NCBI GenBank assembly: GCA_035458525.1
Contig: DATHZQ010000014.1
Coordinates: 1-64,000 of the forward strand
Direction: 5' to 3'
DNA length: 64,000 bases
Source of the DNA: DATHZQ01 sp035458525
GTDB lineage: Bacteria > Actinomycetota > Acidimicrobiia > Spongiisociales > UBA5794
The notes below the pieces were generated by a model. That model was not told where the DNA came from. It ran no database searches and was given only the letters and a program-made list of their open reading frames with translations. The first letter of the stretch is position 1, and each line of letters starts with the position of its first letter. Shown here piece after piece: positions 45,366 through 54,447 of this stretch. A program made the position numbers and the translations under genes.

Positions 45366-45824
45366 TGGTCGGCCGTCGAGGTTCTCGAAGAGCCACTCTG
45401 CGCACTCGCTACCTTCGGGGCCTTTGTCGTTCCCCTGGCGATAGGCGATGAAGATTGCGACCTCTTGATCGTCGGTTTGTGTCGAATCAGCCGTCGCAGA
45501 CTCCTCCGTACTTGGTGTCAGGCTAGGTCGAGGAGAACGCCGCAGGGCCGGTGACGCGCCGGCCCTGGCCTGCCACCGGCAGGCAACTGGCGCTCAGGTG
45601 TCCGCACACCCCGGCACGCCCAGCAATAGTGGGTCGTCGAGGGGCTCGCACGCCAGGCTTCATCCACACCGCCAGCCTCTGGTCCCGGACCTCAGCGGTC
45701 TGCGGTTCGAGCTCGCAGATCGTGGGCGTCGTTCGTCCAGCATCTCGATGCTCGGCGTCGCGCGGAACGATCATCCGCAGCTCGCTCAACCAACCCAGAG
45801 AGGACTCGATACGATGACACGGGT
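45366..45824. other. Divergent region holding the missing TIR N-terminus and two promoters
   Basis: 459 bp between the conventional starts of two divergent genes. The left part (45366 to about 45461, perhaps 45521) continues the TIR domain in frame on the minus strand. The rest should hold promoters for both genes. I find no clear palindrome or -10/-35 pair. Other short open frames here are shadows. Confidence 0.5.
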
Positions 45825-48677
45825 ATGGAGTGCAGGATCCTGGGCGAGCTCGAAATCCTCCTCGACGGCGATCGAGTCGAACTCGGTTCCCCCCGTCAGA
45901 GGGCTCTCGTCGCCCGCCTCCTGGTCAACGCATCTGAACCCGTATCGACCGACCGACTCATCGAAGACCTGTGGCGAGGCGAGCCGACCGATACGGCACG
46001 GCACGCGCTCCACGTGTATGTGTCGCGCCTGCGGAAGGCACTGGGGCCTTGCCGGGACCGGCTCCTGCGAAATCGATCCGGCTATCGGCTCGTAGTGGAA
46101 GGCGACGAGCTCGATGCCGCGAAGTTCGAGCGCCTGGCGCGCGAGGGCCGGGCTGCTCGCAGCCGCCATGACGCCGCGATGGCGAGCTCGAAGTTGGAGG
46201 AAGCGCTGCGTATGTGGCGTGGAGCGCCGTTTGCGGAATTCGCCGGGGAGGCGTTCGTCCGGGACGAAGCGGTGAGACTCGAGGAGCTGAGGCTGGCGTC
46301 GTTGGAGCAGCGAATCTGGGCGGACCTCGAGCTTGGTCGGCATGAAGACATTGTCGAGGAGCTCCAGGAACTTACCGCCCAGCACCCGTTCCGGGAATGC
46401 TTCTGGGAGCAGCTCATGCTCACCCTCTATCGCGGAGGGAGGCAGGCAGAGGCCCTGCGTACCTACCAGAAGGTGCGACTGTTTCTCGCCGACGAGCTCG
46501 GTATCGACCCGGGACCCGCCCTCGCTCGCATGGAACAGCGCGTTCTGGCCCAAGACCCGGAGCTCGAGCGGCGGCCGGGGTCAACGGCACGCGCCTCACC
46601 GGGTGCGCTGCCGCCGCAGCGCACCAGCTTCGTGGGGAGAAGACGCGAACTCGAGAAGGTGGCGAGGTTGCTTTCCGCGTCCCGATTGTTGACCCTCACC
46701 GGACCTCCCGGCTCAGGCAAGACTCGCCTTGCGCTCGAACTGGCGGCAGAACAGATGAGCCGCTTTGCGCACGGCGCATTCTTCGTCGCGCTTGCCGCGG
46801 TCAGCGACCCCCGCCTGATGAGCAACACGATCGCCGGCGTTCTCGACCTGCACGACCGTCCCGGTGAGACGGCCTTGGAAGGTATTACGTCGTTCCTGCG
46901 CGACCGCCAGGCGCTGCTCGTGCTCGACAATTTCGAACAGATCCTCCCTGCAGCACCGCAGGTGGGAGAGCTACTCGATGCTGCGCCGAGTCTCACGATC
47001 ATGGTCACCAGTCGAGCATCGCTCGGTATTGCAGGGGAGCAAGAATATGCGGTGCCACCTCTGCAGCTACCGGTCGACGATGGATTCGCGGATCCGGAGG
47101 CAATCGCCGACTATGACGCCGTTGCGCTCTTCGTCACCCGGGTGTGCGCCGTCGACCCTGACTTCAAGCTCGACGCTGGGAACGCCTCGGACGTTGCTCA
47201 GCTCACCGCTCGGCTGGATGGGCTGCCGCTTGCGATCGAGCTTGCCGCCGCTCGGATCAAGATGTTGACCCCCGGGGCGATGCTCGGCCGGCTCGAGCAG
47301 CGTCTCACCCTCCTCACGGCGGCGCCTGCAGACTCGACCGACCGCCATCGCACGATGCGAGATGCCATTGGGTGGAGCTACGACCTGCTCGAACCTTCGG
47401 AACGGGCGCTGTTCAGGCGTCTCGGGGTCTTTCGGGGAGGCTTCACGCTGGAGGCGGCGACGGCAGTGGCTGATCCTTCGGGCTCGGACATCTTCGGCAG
47501 TGTCGAGGCGCTGCTCACCCGGAGTCTCCTCTACCGCCCGGCTGCGACCGGCCCGGCTCGCTATGCGATGCTCGAGACGATCAGGGAATTCGCTCAGGAT
47601 CAGCTGGCTGCGGCCGGTGAGCAACAGGAGGTCGGAAGCCGGCACGCCAACTACTTCCGCCGACTGGCAGAGGACACCGAGCCGCACCTCACGTTGGAGC
47701 CAGCAGGAGGCGGATCGCAGCAACTGAGCGCAGAAGTGGACAACATCCGTGGTGCCCTCCGGTACGCCCTCGATGCCGGCCAACCTGACCTCGGCCTGAG
47801 GCTGGCGAGCTGCATCTGGAGGCATTGGCAGAGTTCCGAACAACTGGCCGAGGGGAGGGATTGGCTCGAGGAGCTGCTCGCCCACCCCAGAGCGTCGGCT
47901 GCGGCACGGGCTGCCGGCCTGACTGCGCTGGCAGGCCTGGCTTATTGGCAAGCCGACTACGACGAATCCTGGGTCAGATATGAGGAGGCGCTCGACGTGT
48001 TCCGCTTCCTCGGCGATCGGCTCAACGAAGCAGACACCCTCTTCTCCATGAGCGTGACGGCGAACTGGCGTGGCGAGGTCGAGGTCGGGGAGCGCCTTGC
48101 CGAGACAGCACGATCGCAGTTCGAGGAGCTGGGATCTCGCGAAGGCGTCGGCAGGGCTCTGATGGCTCAGGGCTTCTCCCGGTTCAGGCGCAAGGAGTTC
48201 GCATCGGCCCAGGAGCTGTATGAGGAGTCTCTGGTCATCGCCCGCACCTCTGGCGATCAACCGCTTGCCGCAACGCTTCTGCTCGGCATCGCCGCCTTCG
48301 TGTTCCACCAAGGCGACCTGAAGCGTGCGTTGTCGATGCTCCTCGAAGCAGTTGGGGAGGCAACCGAGCTGCACAACGCCCACCTGACCGTGTGGATGCT
48401 CGACTTCGTCGCAGCGTTCGCCGCGTCCACCGCTCCCGAGGAGGCGGTGCGTCTTGCCGGTGCGGTGCACTCGCTCCGTGAAGCCGCAGGCGGGGGGATG
48501 CGGCCCGAGGCGCTCGACGTCGAGAATGCCCGGTCGGCCGCGGCGCGGGTGCTTGCGCCGGCGCAACTGAACCAGGCCTGGGCACAGGGGCGTGAGCTGA
48601 GCCTGGCAGAAGCGGTGAGCCAGGCCCACCTCCTCAACGACCTTGTCACGGGTATGGCATGCCGAGGAGATGCATGA
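45825..48677 (+). CDS. SARP/BTAD transcriptional regulator with NB-ARC ATPase
   Basis: 950 residues. An OmpR-type winged helix (about 1-93, CRILGELEILLDGDRVELG) precedes the bacterial transcriptional activation domain (about 95-245, ending DELGIDPGPALARMEQRVL). An NB-ARC/AAA-like ATPase follows, with Walker A GPPGSGKT at about 293 and Walker B LLVLDNFEQ. It also has the MVTSRASLGIAGE sensor and GLPLAIELAAARIK helix of AfsR/LuxR-like proteins. The C-terminal third is helical, TPR-like repeats. Such proteins activate secondary-metabolite or stress genes after ligand-driven oligomerisation. It is divergent from the TIR-MBL gene, a plausible target. ATG 45825 gives the expected start of the DNA-binding domain. 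Confidence 0.87.
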   Translation: MECRILGELEILLDGDRVELGSPRQRALVARLLVNASEPVSTDRLIEDLWRGEPTDTARHALHVYVSRLRKALGPCRDRLLRNRSGYRLVVEGDELDAAKFERLAREGRAARSRHDAAMASSKLEEALRMWRGAPFAEFAGEAFVRDEAVRLEELRLASLEQRIWADLELGRHEDIVEELQELTAQHPFRECFWEQLMLTLYRGGRQAEALRTYQKVRLFLADELGIDPGPALARMEQRVLAQDPELERRPGSTARASPGALPPQRTSFVGRRRELEKVARLLSASRLLTLTGPPGSGKTRLALELAAEQMSRFAHGAFFVALAAVSDPRLMSNTIAGVLDLHDRPGETALEGITSFLRDRQALLVLDNFEQILPAAPQVGELLDAAPSLTIMVTSRASLGIAGEQEYAVPPLQLPVDDGFADPEAIADYDAVALFVTRVCAVDPDFKLDAGNASDVAQLTARLDGLPLAIELAAARIKMLTPGAMLGRLEQRLTLLTAAPADSTDRHRTMRDAIGWSYDLLEPSERALFRRLGVFRGGFTLEAATAVADPSGSDIFGSVEALLTRSLLYRPAATGPARYAMLETIREFAQDQLAAAGEQQEVGSRHANYFRRLAEDTEPHLTLEPAGGGSQQLSAEVDNIRGALRYALDAGQPDLGLRLASCIWRHWQSSEQLAEGRDWLEELLAHPRASAAARAAGLTALAGLAYWQADYDESWVRYEEALDVFRFLGDRLNEADTLFSMSVTANWRGEVEVGERLAETARSQFEELGSREGVGRALMAQGFSRFRRKEFASAQELYEESLVIARTSGDQPLAATLLLGIAAFVFHQGDLKRALSMLLEAVGEATELHNAHLTVWMLDFVAAFAASTAPEEAVRLAGAVHSLREAAGGGMRPEALDVENARSAAARVLAPAQLNQAWAQGRELSLAEAVSQAHLLNDLVTGMACRGDA

Positions 48678-48766
48678 CGAGGCGGATGGCACCTAGCGAT
48701 GGCGCTCGTTCTGGCGGAAGCTAGAGGCTGATGCGTCTCGACGAGCGCCACCAGGGAGGCCCGGTC

Positions 48767-49198
48767 ATGTCGTGTGATTCCTCGTCCGAGCATTCGAACA
48801 CCGAGGTGCTGCGAACCCTGCTTGCACAGCTGGGAACGGCTCTCGATCCCTACTACGGCAAGAGCGATCCGTCGACCTATGTGGCGATGTACGCCGACGC
48901 GGTGACCGCCTTCGATCCGTGGTCCAACGGCAAGCTGGAGGACGCGGCGGTCGAGGATCACGTGATGGGATTCGCCGGGCGAATCCCATCTGTTGCCTAC
49001 GAGATCGTCGATCCACGGGTCGACCTCTACGGCGATACCGCAGTCTTCGCCTTCAACGTCGATCTGACCGACCCGACGGGAGCCACTGTCGCCGTTTGGA
49101 ACACCACCCAGGTCCACCATCGCATGGGCGATGTCTGGGAGCTGGTCCATTCCCACTGGTCGTTCGCAACGCCGCCGGCGGAAGAGCTGGGTGTCTGA
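48767..49198 (+). CDS. SnoaL/NTF2-like protein
   Basis: 143 residues from ATG 48767, chosen for the GGGAGG about ten bases upstream; an in-frame ATG at 48731 lacks one. The pattern of a helical first third (LLAQLGTALDPYYGKSD) followed by strands ending TTQVHHRMGDVWELVHSHWS is that of SnoaL-like or CaMKII-association-type NTF2 folds. These form small cavities for diverse ligands. It is 89 bp downstream of the SARP regulator on the same strand. Function unknown. Confidence 0.7.
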   Translation: MSCDSSSEHSNTEVLRTLLAQLGTALDPYYGKSDPSTYVAMYADAVTAFDPWSNGKLEDAAVEDHVMGFAGRIPSVAYEIVDPRVDLYGDTAVFAFNVDLTDPTGATVAVWNTTQVHHRMGDVWELVHSHWSFATPPAEELGV

Positions 49199-49377
49199 AC
49201 CGGATGAGATCGTCACGAGCGGCGGCCGCCGTCGGTACCGAACGACTTTGCACCCCGGCGATGGTCTTCGAAGCCTTGGCTGTGAGCGGTCGTTGAGCGC
49301 AGATTGACCCGCTCGGCGCACAGTGAGTCAAGGCGCCGGCCAGGCGTCTCCGGCAAACACCCGAGGAGGTGGATGGA

Positions 49378-49881
49378 ATGAAGAGATTGATGGTCATGCT
49401 GCTGGCACTCACGGTTGCGCTGACGCTGGGGGCATTCCCCGTCCTCGCTTCAGCAGAACCAAATGCGTCCGGGACGTGGGATTACACACTCACGGCGCCC
49501 CCGGAGATCGAAGTCGCCGGCCCCAATGTGTTCTTCTACGGACAAGATCGTGGCGAATGGGGAGGCACGTTCGAGGGATACTCGCAAGAAGAGTTCGTTC
49601 TGGTTTGCCATCCCACCGCAGGCTTCAGCTTCTACAAGGGTGAGATGACCTTCTACGGCACGGTGTTCGACGAAGCAGGCGCTCCGCATGAAGGCACCAT
49701 GGTCCTCAAGACCAACGGCAAGCAATACTCGGACGCCTGCGAGCCGAGTTCTGCCTTGTGGGAAGGCCACTGGGTGATCATCAGTGGCACCGAGGGCCTT
49801 GCGAACGTCCACGGGCATGGAACGTTCGACGGTCCGAGCTTCCATCTCCGCTACGCGGGGTACATCGACTTCAGCTCGTGA
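49378..49881 (+). CDS. Small secreted protein, possibly DUF3224-like
   Basis: 167 residues with a clear signal peptide (MKRLMVMLLALTVALTLGAF, cleaved near LASAEP). The mature part is rich in Gly, Phe, Tyr and Thr and looks all-beta. Its closing segment, EGLANVHGHGTFDG, resembles the end of DUF3224 barrels. I am not certain of the family. ATG 49378 follows GGAGGTGGATGGA; an earlier in-frame ATG at 49369 lies inside that ribosome site. It is convergent with the E1-beta gene. The 179 bp upstream holds no gene. Confidence 0.65.
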   Translation: MKRLMVMLLALTVALTLGAFPVLASAEPNASGTWDYTLTAPPEIEVAGPNVFFYGQDRGEWGGTFEGYSQEEFVLVCHPTAGFSFYKGEMTFYGTVFDEAGAPHEGTMVLKTNGKQYSDACEPSSALWEGHWVIISGTEGLANVHGHGTFDGPSFHLRYAGYIDFSS

Positions 49882-49910
49882 GAGGAATCGAGCCGGCTCG
49901 GCGTGGTCGG

Positions 49911-49932
49911 CGGGGTCTCGAGACGGACCCCG
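49911..49932. terminator. Hairpin between convergent genes
   Basis: CGGGGTC and GACCCCG form a perfect 7-bp stem with an 8-base loop, between the secreted-protein stop (49881) and the E1-beta stop (50023). No T-run follows on either strand. A bidirectional terminator is plausible for a GC-rich actinobacterium. Confidence 0.4.
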
Positions 49933-50022
49933 TCGACCCTTCGCGCGACCTGCGGTACTGATTCGCCCAACACGGCCGGTGTGACGAGTGCGGTGTGCGC
50001 AGTGCGGGCACGTGCGCTTCGG

Positions 50023-51042
50023 TCAGTACGCCGCCAGTTCCCGGGCTGCTTTGGCGATCTTGGCGGCCGTCGGCCGGTGCGCCTGCTCGAGGGGCGGGCT
50101 GAACGGAACGGGCGTGTCGAGGGCGCCGAGCCTCACCGGTGGTGCATCCAGGAGATCAAATGCCTGCTCCGAGATCTCGGCGGCGATCTCCGCTCCGACA
50201 CCCAGGAGACGATTGGCCGAGTGGACGATGAGTGCCTTCCCGGTGCGTTCGACGGCGCTGAAGATGCTGTCCCAGTCGAGCGGCTTGAGCGTGCGCAGGT
50301 CGAGAACCTCGATATCGATCCCGTCCGCGGCCAGCAACTCGGCGGCACGCAGCGACTCGACGACCTGCGCACCGTACGTGAAGACGGTCAGGTCGCTTCC
50401 CTTGCGGGCGACGGCAGCCGAACCGATCGGAACCGTGTGATCACCCATCGGCACGGGACCCTTCAGCGAGCGGTACAGCGGCTTGGGCTCGAAGTAGATG
50501 ACCGGGTTGTCGTCACGGATCGCCGCAATCAGCAGACCCTTGGCGTCGGCCGGATTCGATGGACTCACCACCTTGAGTCCGGGCGCGTGGACGAACCACG
50601 CTTCCGGGTTCTGACTGTGAAACGGACCCGACGAGATGCCGCCGTCACTCGGGGCCCGAATCACCCACGGCACTGGAGCGCCCCACCGGTAGAAGTTCGT
50701 GGCGGCGAACTGCACGATGCTGTCGAACGCCGAGCTGATGAAGTCGGCGAATTGCATCTCGATGACCGGGCGCAGGCCCATCAGCGCCATGCCGGTGCCC
50801 ATCCCCACGAAGCTGAGCTCGCTGAGCGGGGTGTTGCGGACCCGGGCGTCGCCGAACTCGGCGGCGAGGCCTTGCGTCACCTTGAAAGCGCCCCCGAACT
50901 CACCACCGACGTCCTCGCCGAGGATGCACACGTTCTCGTCCCGGGCGAGCTCGAATCTCAGCGCGTCGCGGATGGCCTCGATGAACGACATCTCGATGGT
51001 CTGGTGCTGTGTCTCCGGTGCAACGGTGGACTGGTCGGTCAC
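50023..51042 (-). CDS. 2-oxoacid dehydrogenase E1 component, beta subunit
   Basis: 339 residues of the transketolase-like E1-beta family. It has the usual opening (SFIEAIRDALRFELARDENV, then LGEDVGGEFGGAF), RNTPLSELSFVGMGTGMALMG, and the C-terminal RLGALDTPVPFSPPLE. With E1-alpha it decarboxylates pyruvate, acetoin or a branched-chain 2-oxoacid using thiamine diphosphate. The GTG at 51042 overlaps the alpha-subunit TGA (GTGA). No E2 lipoyl transferase or E3 gene is adjacent, so the complex must borrow these or act without them. Confidence 0.87.
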   Translation of the reverse strand: MTDQSTVAPETQHQTIEMSFIEAIRDALRFELARDENVCILGEDVGGEFGGAFKVTQGLAAEFGDARVRNTPLSELSFVGMGTGMALMGLRPVIEMQFADFISSAFDSIVQFAATNFYRWGAPVPWVIRAPSDGGISSGPFHSQNPEAWFVHAPGLKVVSPSNPADAKGLLIAAIRDDNPVIYFEPKPLYRSLKGPVPMGDHTVPIGSAAVARKGSDLTVFTYGAQVVESLRAAELLAADGIDIEVLDLRTLKPLDWDSIFSAVERTGKALIVHSANRLLGVGAEIAAEISEQAFDLLDAPPVRLGALDTPVPFSPPLEQAHRPTAAKIAKAARELAAY

Positions 51043-52028
51043 GGTGCATACACCCCGGCGGCGACGGTATTCGGATCCGGGGTCGGGGCCGCTTCGGCTT
51101 CGGCAACCGCGGCGCTGATCTCGTCCTCCGTGGTGCGGTCGATGGATTCGAGAACGGCCGCATCGATGCCATCCGCCAGTAGTCGCGCTTTGTAGCGCCG
51201 TACCGGATCGCGCGCATGCCACTCTTCGAGCAGGGTGTCCGGCACGTACTCGGCCCCATCGTGGATGGCATGTCCGAGCATTCGCATCGTCTTTGCCTCG
51301 ACGAGGGTGGGTCCGCCCCCGTTGCGCGCCCGCTCGAGCGCCTTGGCGACCACGCGGGACACCTCGTCGACGTCGTTCCCGTCGACGATCTTGCCCTTCA
51401 TGCCGTAACCGGCGGCGCGGTCGGCGATGTCGCTCACCACCATCTGCTCATCGAGCGGCGTCGAGTACGCGTATTGGTTGTTCTCCACGATCAGCACGAA
51501 CGGGGCGCGATACACCGCCGCCATGTTGAGCGTCTCGTGCCACCCGCCTGTGCTGCTGCCGCCATCTCCGATGAAGGTCAGGGCCGCCCGCTCCTCGCCA
51601 CGCATCTGGAACGCCATCGCCGCTCCGAGAGCCACGGGCATCGACATCGGCAGGTGTGAGACGTAGCCGATGATCCCGAGGGACAGGTCGCCCATGCCAT
51701 GCAGGTTGGCGTCGCGGCCGCCGGAGGGCCCCGTCGTCCTGCCCAGGAGGTTTCCGAAGACACGGGCCGGCGTCATGCCGCGCACCAGGTAACACCCGAG
51801 ATCGCGATGCATCGGGGCAACCACATCGTGCCTTCCGAGGGCGAGGCCCGCACCGACGCCGATCGCTTCGTGCCCGCGCTGCGAGAACGTGCCGCCGAGC
51901 CCGCGTCCCTGCTTCCACATCGACACCATCCGATCGTCGAACGTCCGGGTCAGTCGCATCCAGTAGTAGGTGCGGAGCCGGTCGTCCTCGAACGAATCCG
52001 GGCCGTCTGACGTTTGGCGCAGGGTCAC
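51039..52028 (-). CDS. 2-oxoacid dehydrogenase E1 component, alpha subunit
   Basis: 329 residues. The thiamine diphosphate motif runs from GDGGSSTGGWHETLNMAA to ENNQYAYSTP, the GDG...NN pattern. The phosphorylation-loop-like MLGHAIHDGAEYV follows. It is the catalytic partner of the gene downstream, which it overlaps by four bases. GTG 52028 is the chosen start. The short membrane-protein gene upstream ends 10 bp away on the same strand, so the three may be one transcript. Acetoin and branched-chain 2-oxoacids are both possible substrates. Confidence 0.87.
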   Translation of the reverse strand: MTLRQTSDGPDSFEDDRLRTYYWMRLTRTFDDRMVSMWKQGRGLGGTFSQRGHEAIGVGAGLALGRHDVVAPMHRDLGCYLVRGMTPARVFGNLLGRTTGPSGGRDANLHGMGDLSLGIIGYVSHLPMSMPVALGAAMAFQMRGEERAALTFIGDGGSSTGGWHETLNMAAVYRAPFVLIVENNQYAYSTPLDEQMVVSDIADRAAGYGMKGKIVDGNDVDEVSRVVAKALERARNGGGPTLVEAKTMRMLGHAIHDGAEYVPDTLLEEWHARDPVRRYKARLLADGIDAAVLESIDRTTEDEISAAVAEAEAAPTPDPNTVAAGVYAP

Positions 52029-52038
52029 CCCCGAGACA

Positions 52039-52659
52039 CTACCGGCGCGATGACTGTGGCTGCTGCGGCTCGGCTCGGTAGTGCGCCGTGCCTCCGCCCG
52101 GGGCTTCGTCCCGGATCTCCTCCAGCGCGTGGACGATGAAGTGCCCAGCCAATGCCACCATCGCGAGCCACTCGGCCCAGAACAGGGAGATAACGCCGAG
52201 CGGTTTCCACATCAACAACACCAACACGGCAAGCGCCAGCAACGGTCGCTTGATCTTGCTCGCCCAAGGGCCTTCCGAGTACTTCACGATCGCGAGGACT
52301 CCACCACCAAAGAAGACAGCGGCGAGTATGCCGTGCCACGGTTGCCAGTCCTGTTCGTTGAACAGGACGACACCGCTGAGTGCAAGCCCCAGAACTGCGC
52401 TGTACCAGTGCCGCTCGGCTCGGGCGCCTCGGACGATGAACATCATGGCGGCCACGGTAAGGGAGTAGTAGAAGACTTGGTTCTGCGACATGTCCCAGTA
52501 GGCGCTGATGCTGCCCCGGACGTTCCACGTATCGAACGCGATCAAGAACGCTGGCACAGTCAGGCAAACCGTGGCCAACGCCACCTCGAATCGTGCAAGC
52601 CTCCGTGGCTGCTGCCGGACAATGCCCCACAGCTGCTGGGTGGTGGAGTCACTCGTCAT
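52039..52659 (-). CDS. Six-helix membrane protein of unknown function
   Basis: 206 residues from ATG 52659, preceded by AAGGAGG. The first 30 residues are polar. About six hydrophobic segments follow (for example FEVALATVCLTVPAFLIAF, SAVLGLALSGVVLF, WHGILAAVFFGGGVLAIV and WLAMVALAGHFIVHAL), with a charged C-terminal tail. I see no catalytic motif and do not recognise the family. It is divergent from the second IclR regulator across 200 bp, so it may be under that regulator, and it precedes the E1 genes. Confidence 0.72.
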   Translation of the reverse strand: MTSDSTTQQLWGIVRQQPRRLARFEVALATVCLTVPAFLIAFDTWNVRGSISAYWDMSQNQVFYYSLTVAAMMFIVRGARAERHWYSAVLGLALSGVVLFNEQDWQPWHGILAAVFFGGGVLAIVKYSEGPWASKIKRPLLALAVLVLLMWKPLGVISLFWAEWLAMVALAGHFIVHALEEIRDEAPGGGTAHYRAEPQQPQSSRR

Positions 52660-52805
52660 CAGGTCCTCCTTGGATCCTGTGAATAGGAGGCGCGAGCGCA
52701 CGTCCTGATACAGGGCGTCCGCCAGTCTGCTGGCCGATGTTCGGCGCGCCGCCGCACGGTCTGCAGAAACCGCTGGCGCCAGTGCTGGTGCGCCAGTACA
52801 CTCGT

Positions 52806-52840
52806 TTGCAGAGAGTGCATCGCAATTGCACTCTGTGCAA
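52806..52840. promoter_or_regulatory. Palindromic operator upstream of the second IclR gene
   Basis: TTGCAGAGAGTGCA (52806-52819) and TGCACTCTGTGCAA (52827-52840) are inverted repeats matching at 13 of 14 positions, with a 7-bp spacer. They end 20 bp before the IclR start codon. The position suits autoregulation and possibly control of the divergent membrane-protein and E1 genes. I found no second copy elsewhere in the window by eye. Confidence 0.6.
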
Positions 52841-52859
52841 CAGGTAGAGGAGGGGGAAC

Positions 52860-53630
52860 GTGGCCACGCACCAGTCGCTGCATCGGGCGGTGGCCATCCT
52901 GCGCGAGTTTTCCGAGATGGAGCCGGCGCTGACCGTCGGGGAGCTCAGCGAACGGGTCGGCCTGCACAAGAGCACGGTCTCGCGCATCTTGAGTGCGCTG
53001 CTCGAGGACGGGATGGTGTGGCACAACACCGAGACCGGCCGCTACTCGCTGGGTATGGCCGTCGTCGAGATGGCAGGTGTCGCCCTCGGCCAGATCGACG
53101 TGCGCGCTGCCGCATTGCCGCACATCGAGTCGCTGGCCGCTGACTCCAACGAAACGGTCTCGGTATTGGTTCCGCGGGGCCGCGAAGTGATGACCGTCGC
53201 CCACCGGCCGAGCAGCCAGCCGATTCGTCACGTGGTCTGGATCGGACGCCGCATCCCGCTCAGAACGACCGCGTCCGGAAAGGTCATCCTCGCCTCGATG
53301 CATGCGGCGGGGGACGACTGGCGAAGCACGCTCGGCGTGCTTCCCGAGGACCGGACCGCAAGCTGGGAAGCTCGGCTGCGGAAGGACCTCGAGGCAATCA
53401 CACGCCTCGGATTCGCCGAAGAGGTCGACGAGTTCGAGCAGGGCACGTCTGCGGTCGCGGTGCCCGTGCTGGACGGCGACGGTCGGGCGCTTGCCGCCAT
53501 CTCCGTCAGTGGCCCCAGCGATCGGTTCAACGGTGCGAAGCGCAAGCAGATTCGGCCCAGGCTCCTCGAAGCGGCGGGACGCGTCGCAACGACGCTCGGG
53601 GCGCAACGGCCTGTGGGGACGAGCACATGA
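52860..53630 (+). CDS. IclR-family transcriptional regulator (second)
   Basis: 256 residues. The winged helix is SLHRAVAILREFSEMEPALT with the recognition part LHKSTVSRILSALLEDGMV. The effector-binding domain follows (about 80-250) with the usual PLRTTASGKVILASM segment. GTG 52860 follows GAGGAGGGGG. The next gene's ATG overlaps its stop (ATGA), so the two proteins are made together. It differs from the carnitine-operon IclR in both protein and operator sequence, so it serves another regulon, perhaps the E1 genes or the DMSP and PhnD-like genes downstream. Confidence 0.87.
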   Translation: MATHQSLHRAVAILREFSEMEPALTVGELSERVGLHKSTVSRILSALLEDGMVWHNTETGRYSLGMAVVEMAGVALGQIDVRAAALPHIESLAADSNETVSVLVPRGREVMTVAHRPSSQPIRHVVWIGRRIPLRTTASGKVILASMHAAGDDWRSTLGVLPEDRTASWEARLRKDLEAITRLGFAEEVDEFEQGTSAVAVPVLDGDGRALAAISVSGPSDRFNGAKRKQIRPRLLEAAGRVATTLGAQRPVGTST

Positions 53631-54265
53631 TCCCGACTGTTGCGCCCGCCGACCTCCTCGGTCCCGACGATGTTGTGGACCAGAGATCATTCACGCATCC
53701 CGATCACGTTGCGGCCGATCGCGCCGTGCTGTGCATGCTGATTCGAGACTTCAGTCGTCATCTCGCCTCGGCACCGCGTGGGCAGGAGACCGTTCGCTTC
53801 CTTCCGGATCCCGTTCAGTGGCATCGCCGCGTCGTGATCCCGGCACCCGAGCGGCTCGATGCCCATCAGGTCATCTCGGTCGTGGGCTTCTTTGGCAGGG
53901 TTGCCGATACCGTCGAACCCGAGGTCGCTGCACGCATCAAGACGCTCGGTGAGCGTCTCGTCGATGCGGTGCTGTCCACCCCGGGGGTGCTCGGCTACAC
54001 AACGCACCTGCTGGCGGACGAGCGCAACTACGCCAATCTCGTGCTGGTCAGCTCTCCGGACGTCATCGAGCGCTGGCGACTGACCGCCCCGCATCCGAAA
54101 GCCGCCGAGGAATGGTCGCCGCGCTACTACCAGCACGTCCGTATCTACCGAGGTGCGGTCGATCGGGCGGAGATGGATTGCGAGCAAGCCCTGCGGTTGG
54201 ACTCGGTCAAGTATTGGGACTACCGCTGTGACCCCGTGTGGCACGCGATCCGCACGCTGCATTGA
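53627..54265 (+). CDS. Conserved-looking protein of unknown function, coupled to IclR
   Basis: 212 residues starting at the ATG that overlaps the IclR stop by four bases. It has no signal peptide or membrane helix. The C-terminal half (YTTHLLADERNYANLVLVSS, then RYYQHVRIYRG) resembles a ferredoxin-like dimeric alpha-beta barrel of the kind found in small monooxygenases. That is a weak impression. Tight coupling to the regulator suggests a shared pathway. I do not recognise the family. Confidence 0.65.
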   Translation: MIPTVAPADLLGPDDVVDQRSFTHPDHVAADRAVLCMLIRDFSRHLASAPRGQETVRFLPDPVQWHRRVVIPAPERLDAHQVISVVGFFGRVADTVEPEVAARIKTLGERLVDAVLSTPGVLGYTTHLLADERNYANLVLVSSPDVIERWRLTAPHPKAAEEWSPRYYQHVRIYRGAVDRAEMDCEQALRLDSVKYWDYRCDPVWHAIRTLH

Positions 54266-54447
54266 ATCTCGCGGTGTCATTGCCGGGGGTCTCCACGAAG
54301 TGGGGGAATGGCTCCCTTGTCGGCCGCGCCGGGGGTGCCGGCTCGATCCGATGCCCCATGAGCCACCTGTCGCTGGCCGCAGCCGCCCCCTTCGAGCCGA
54401 GCCTCCGGCTGGCTCGCGTGCCCCGGCTCCGCTGAGCGACAACCAGC

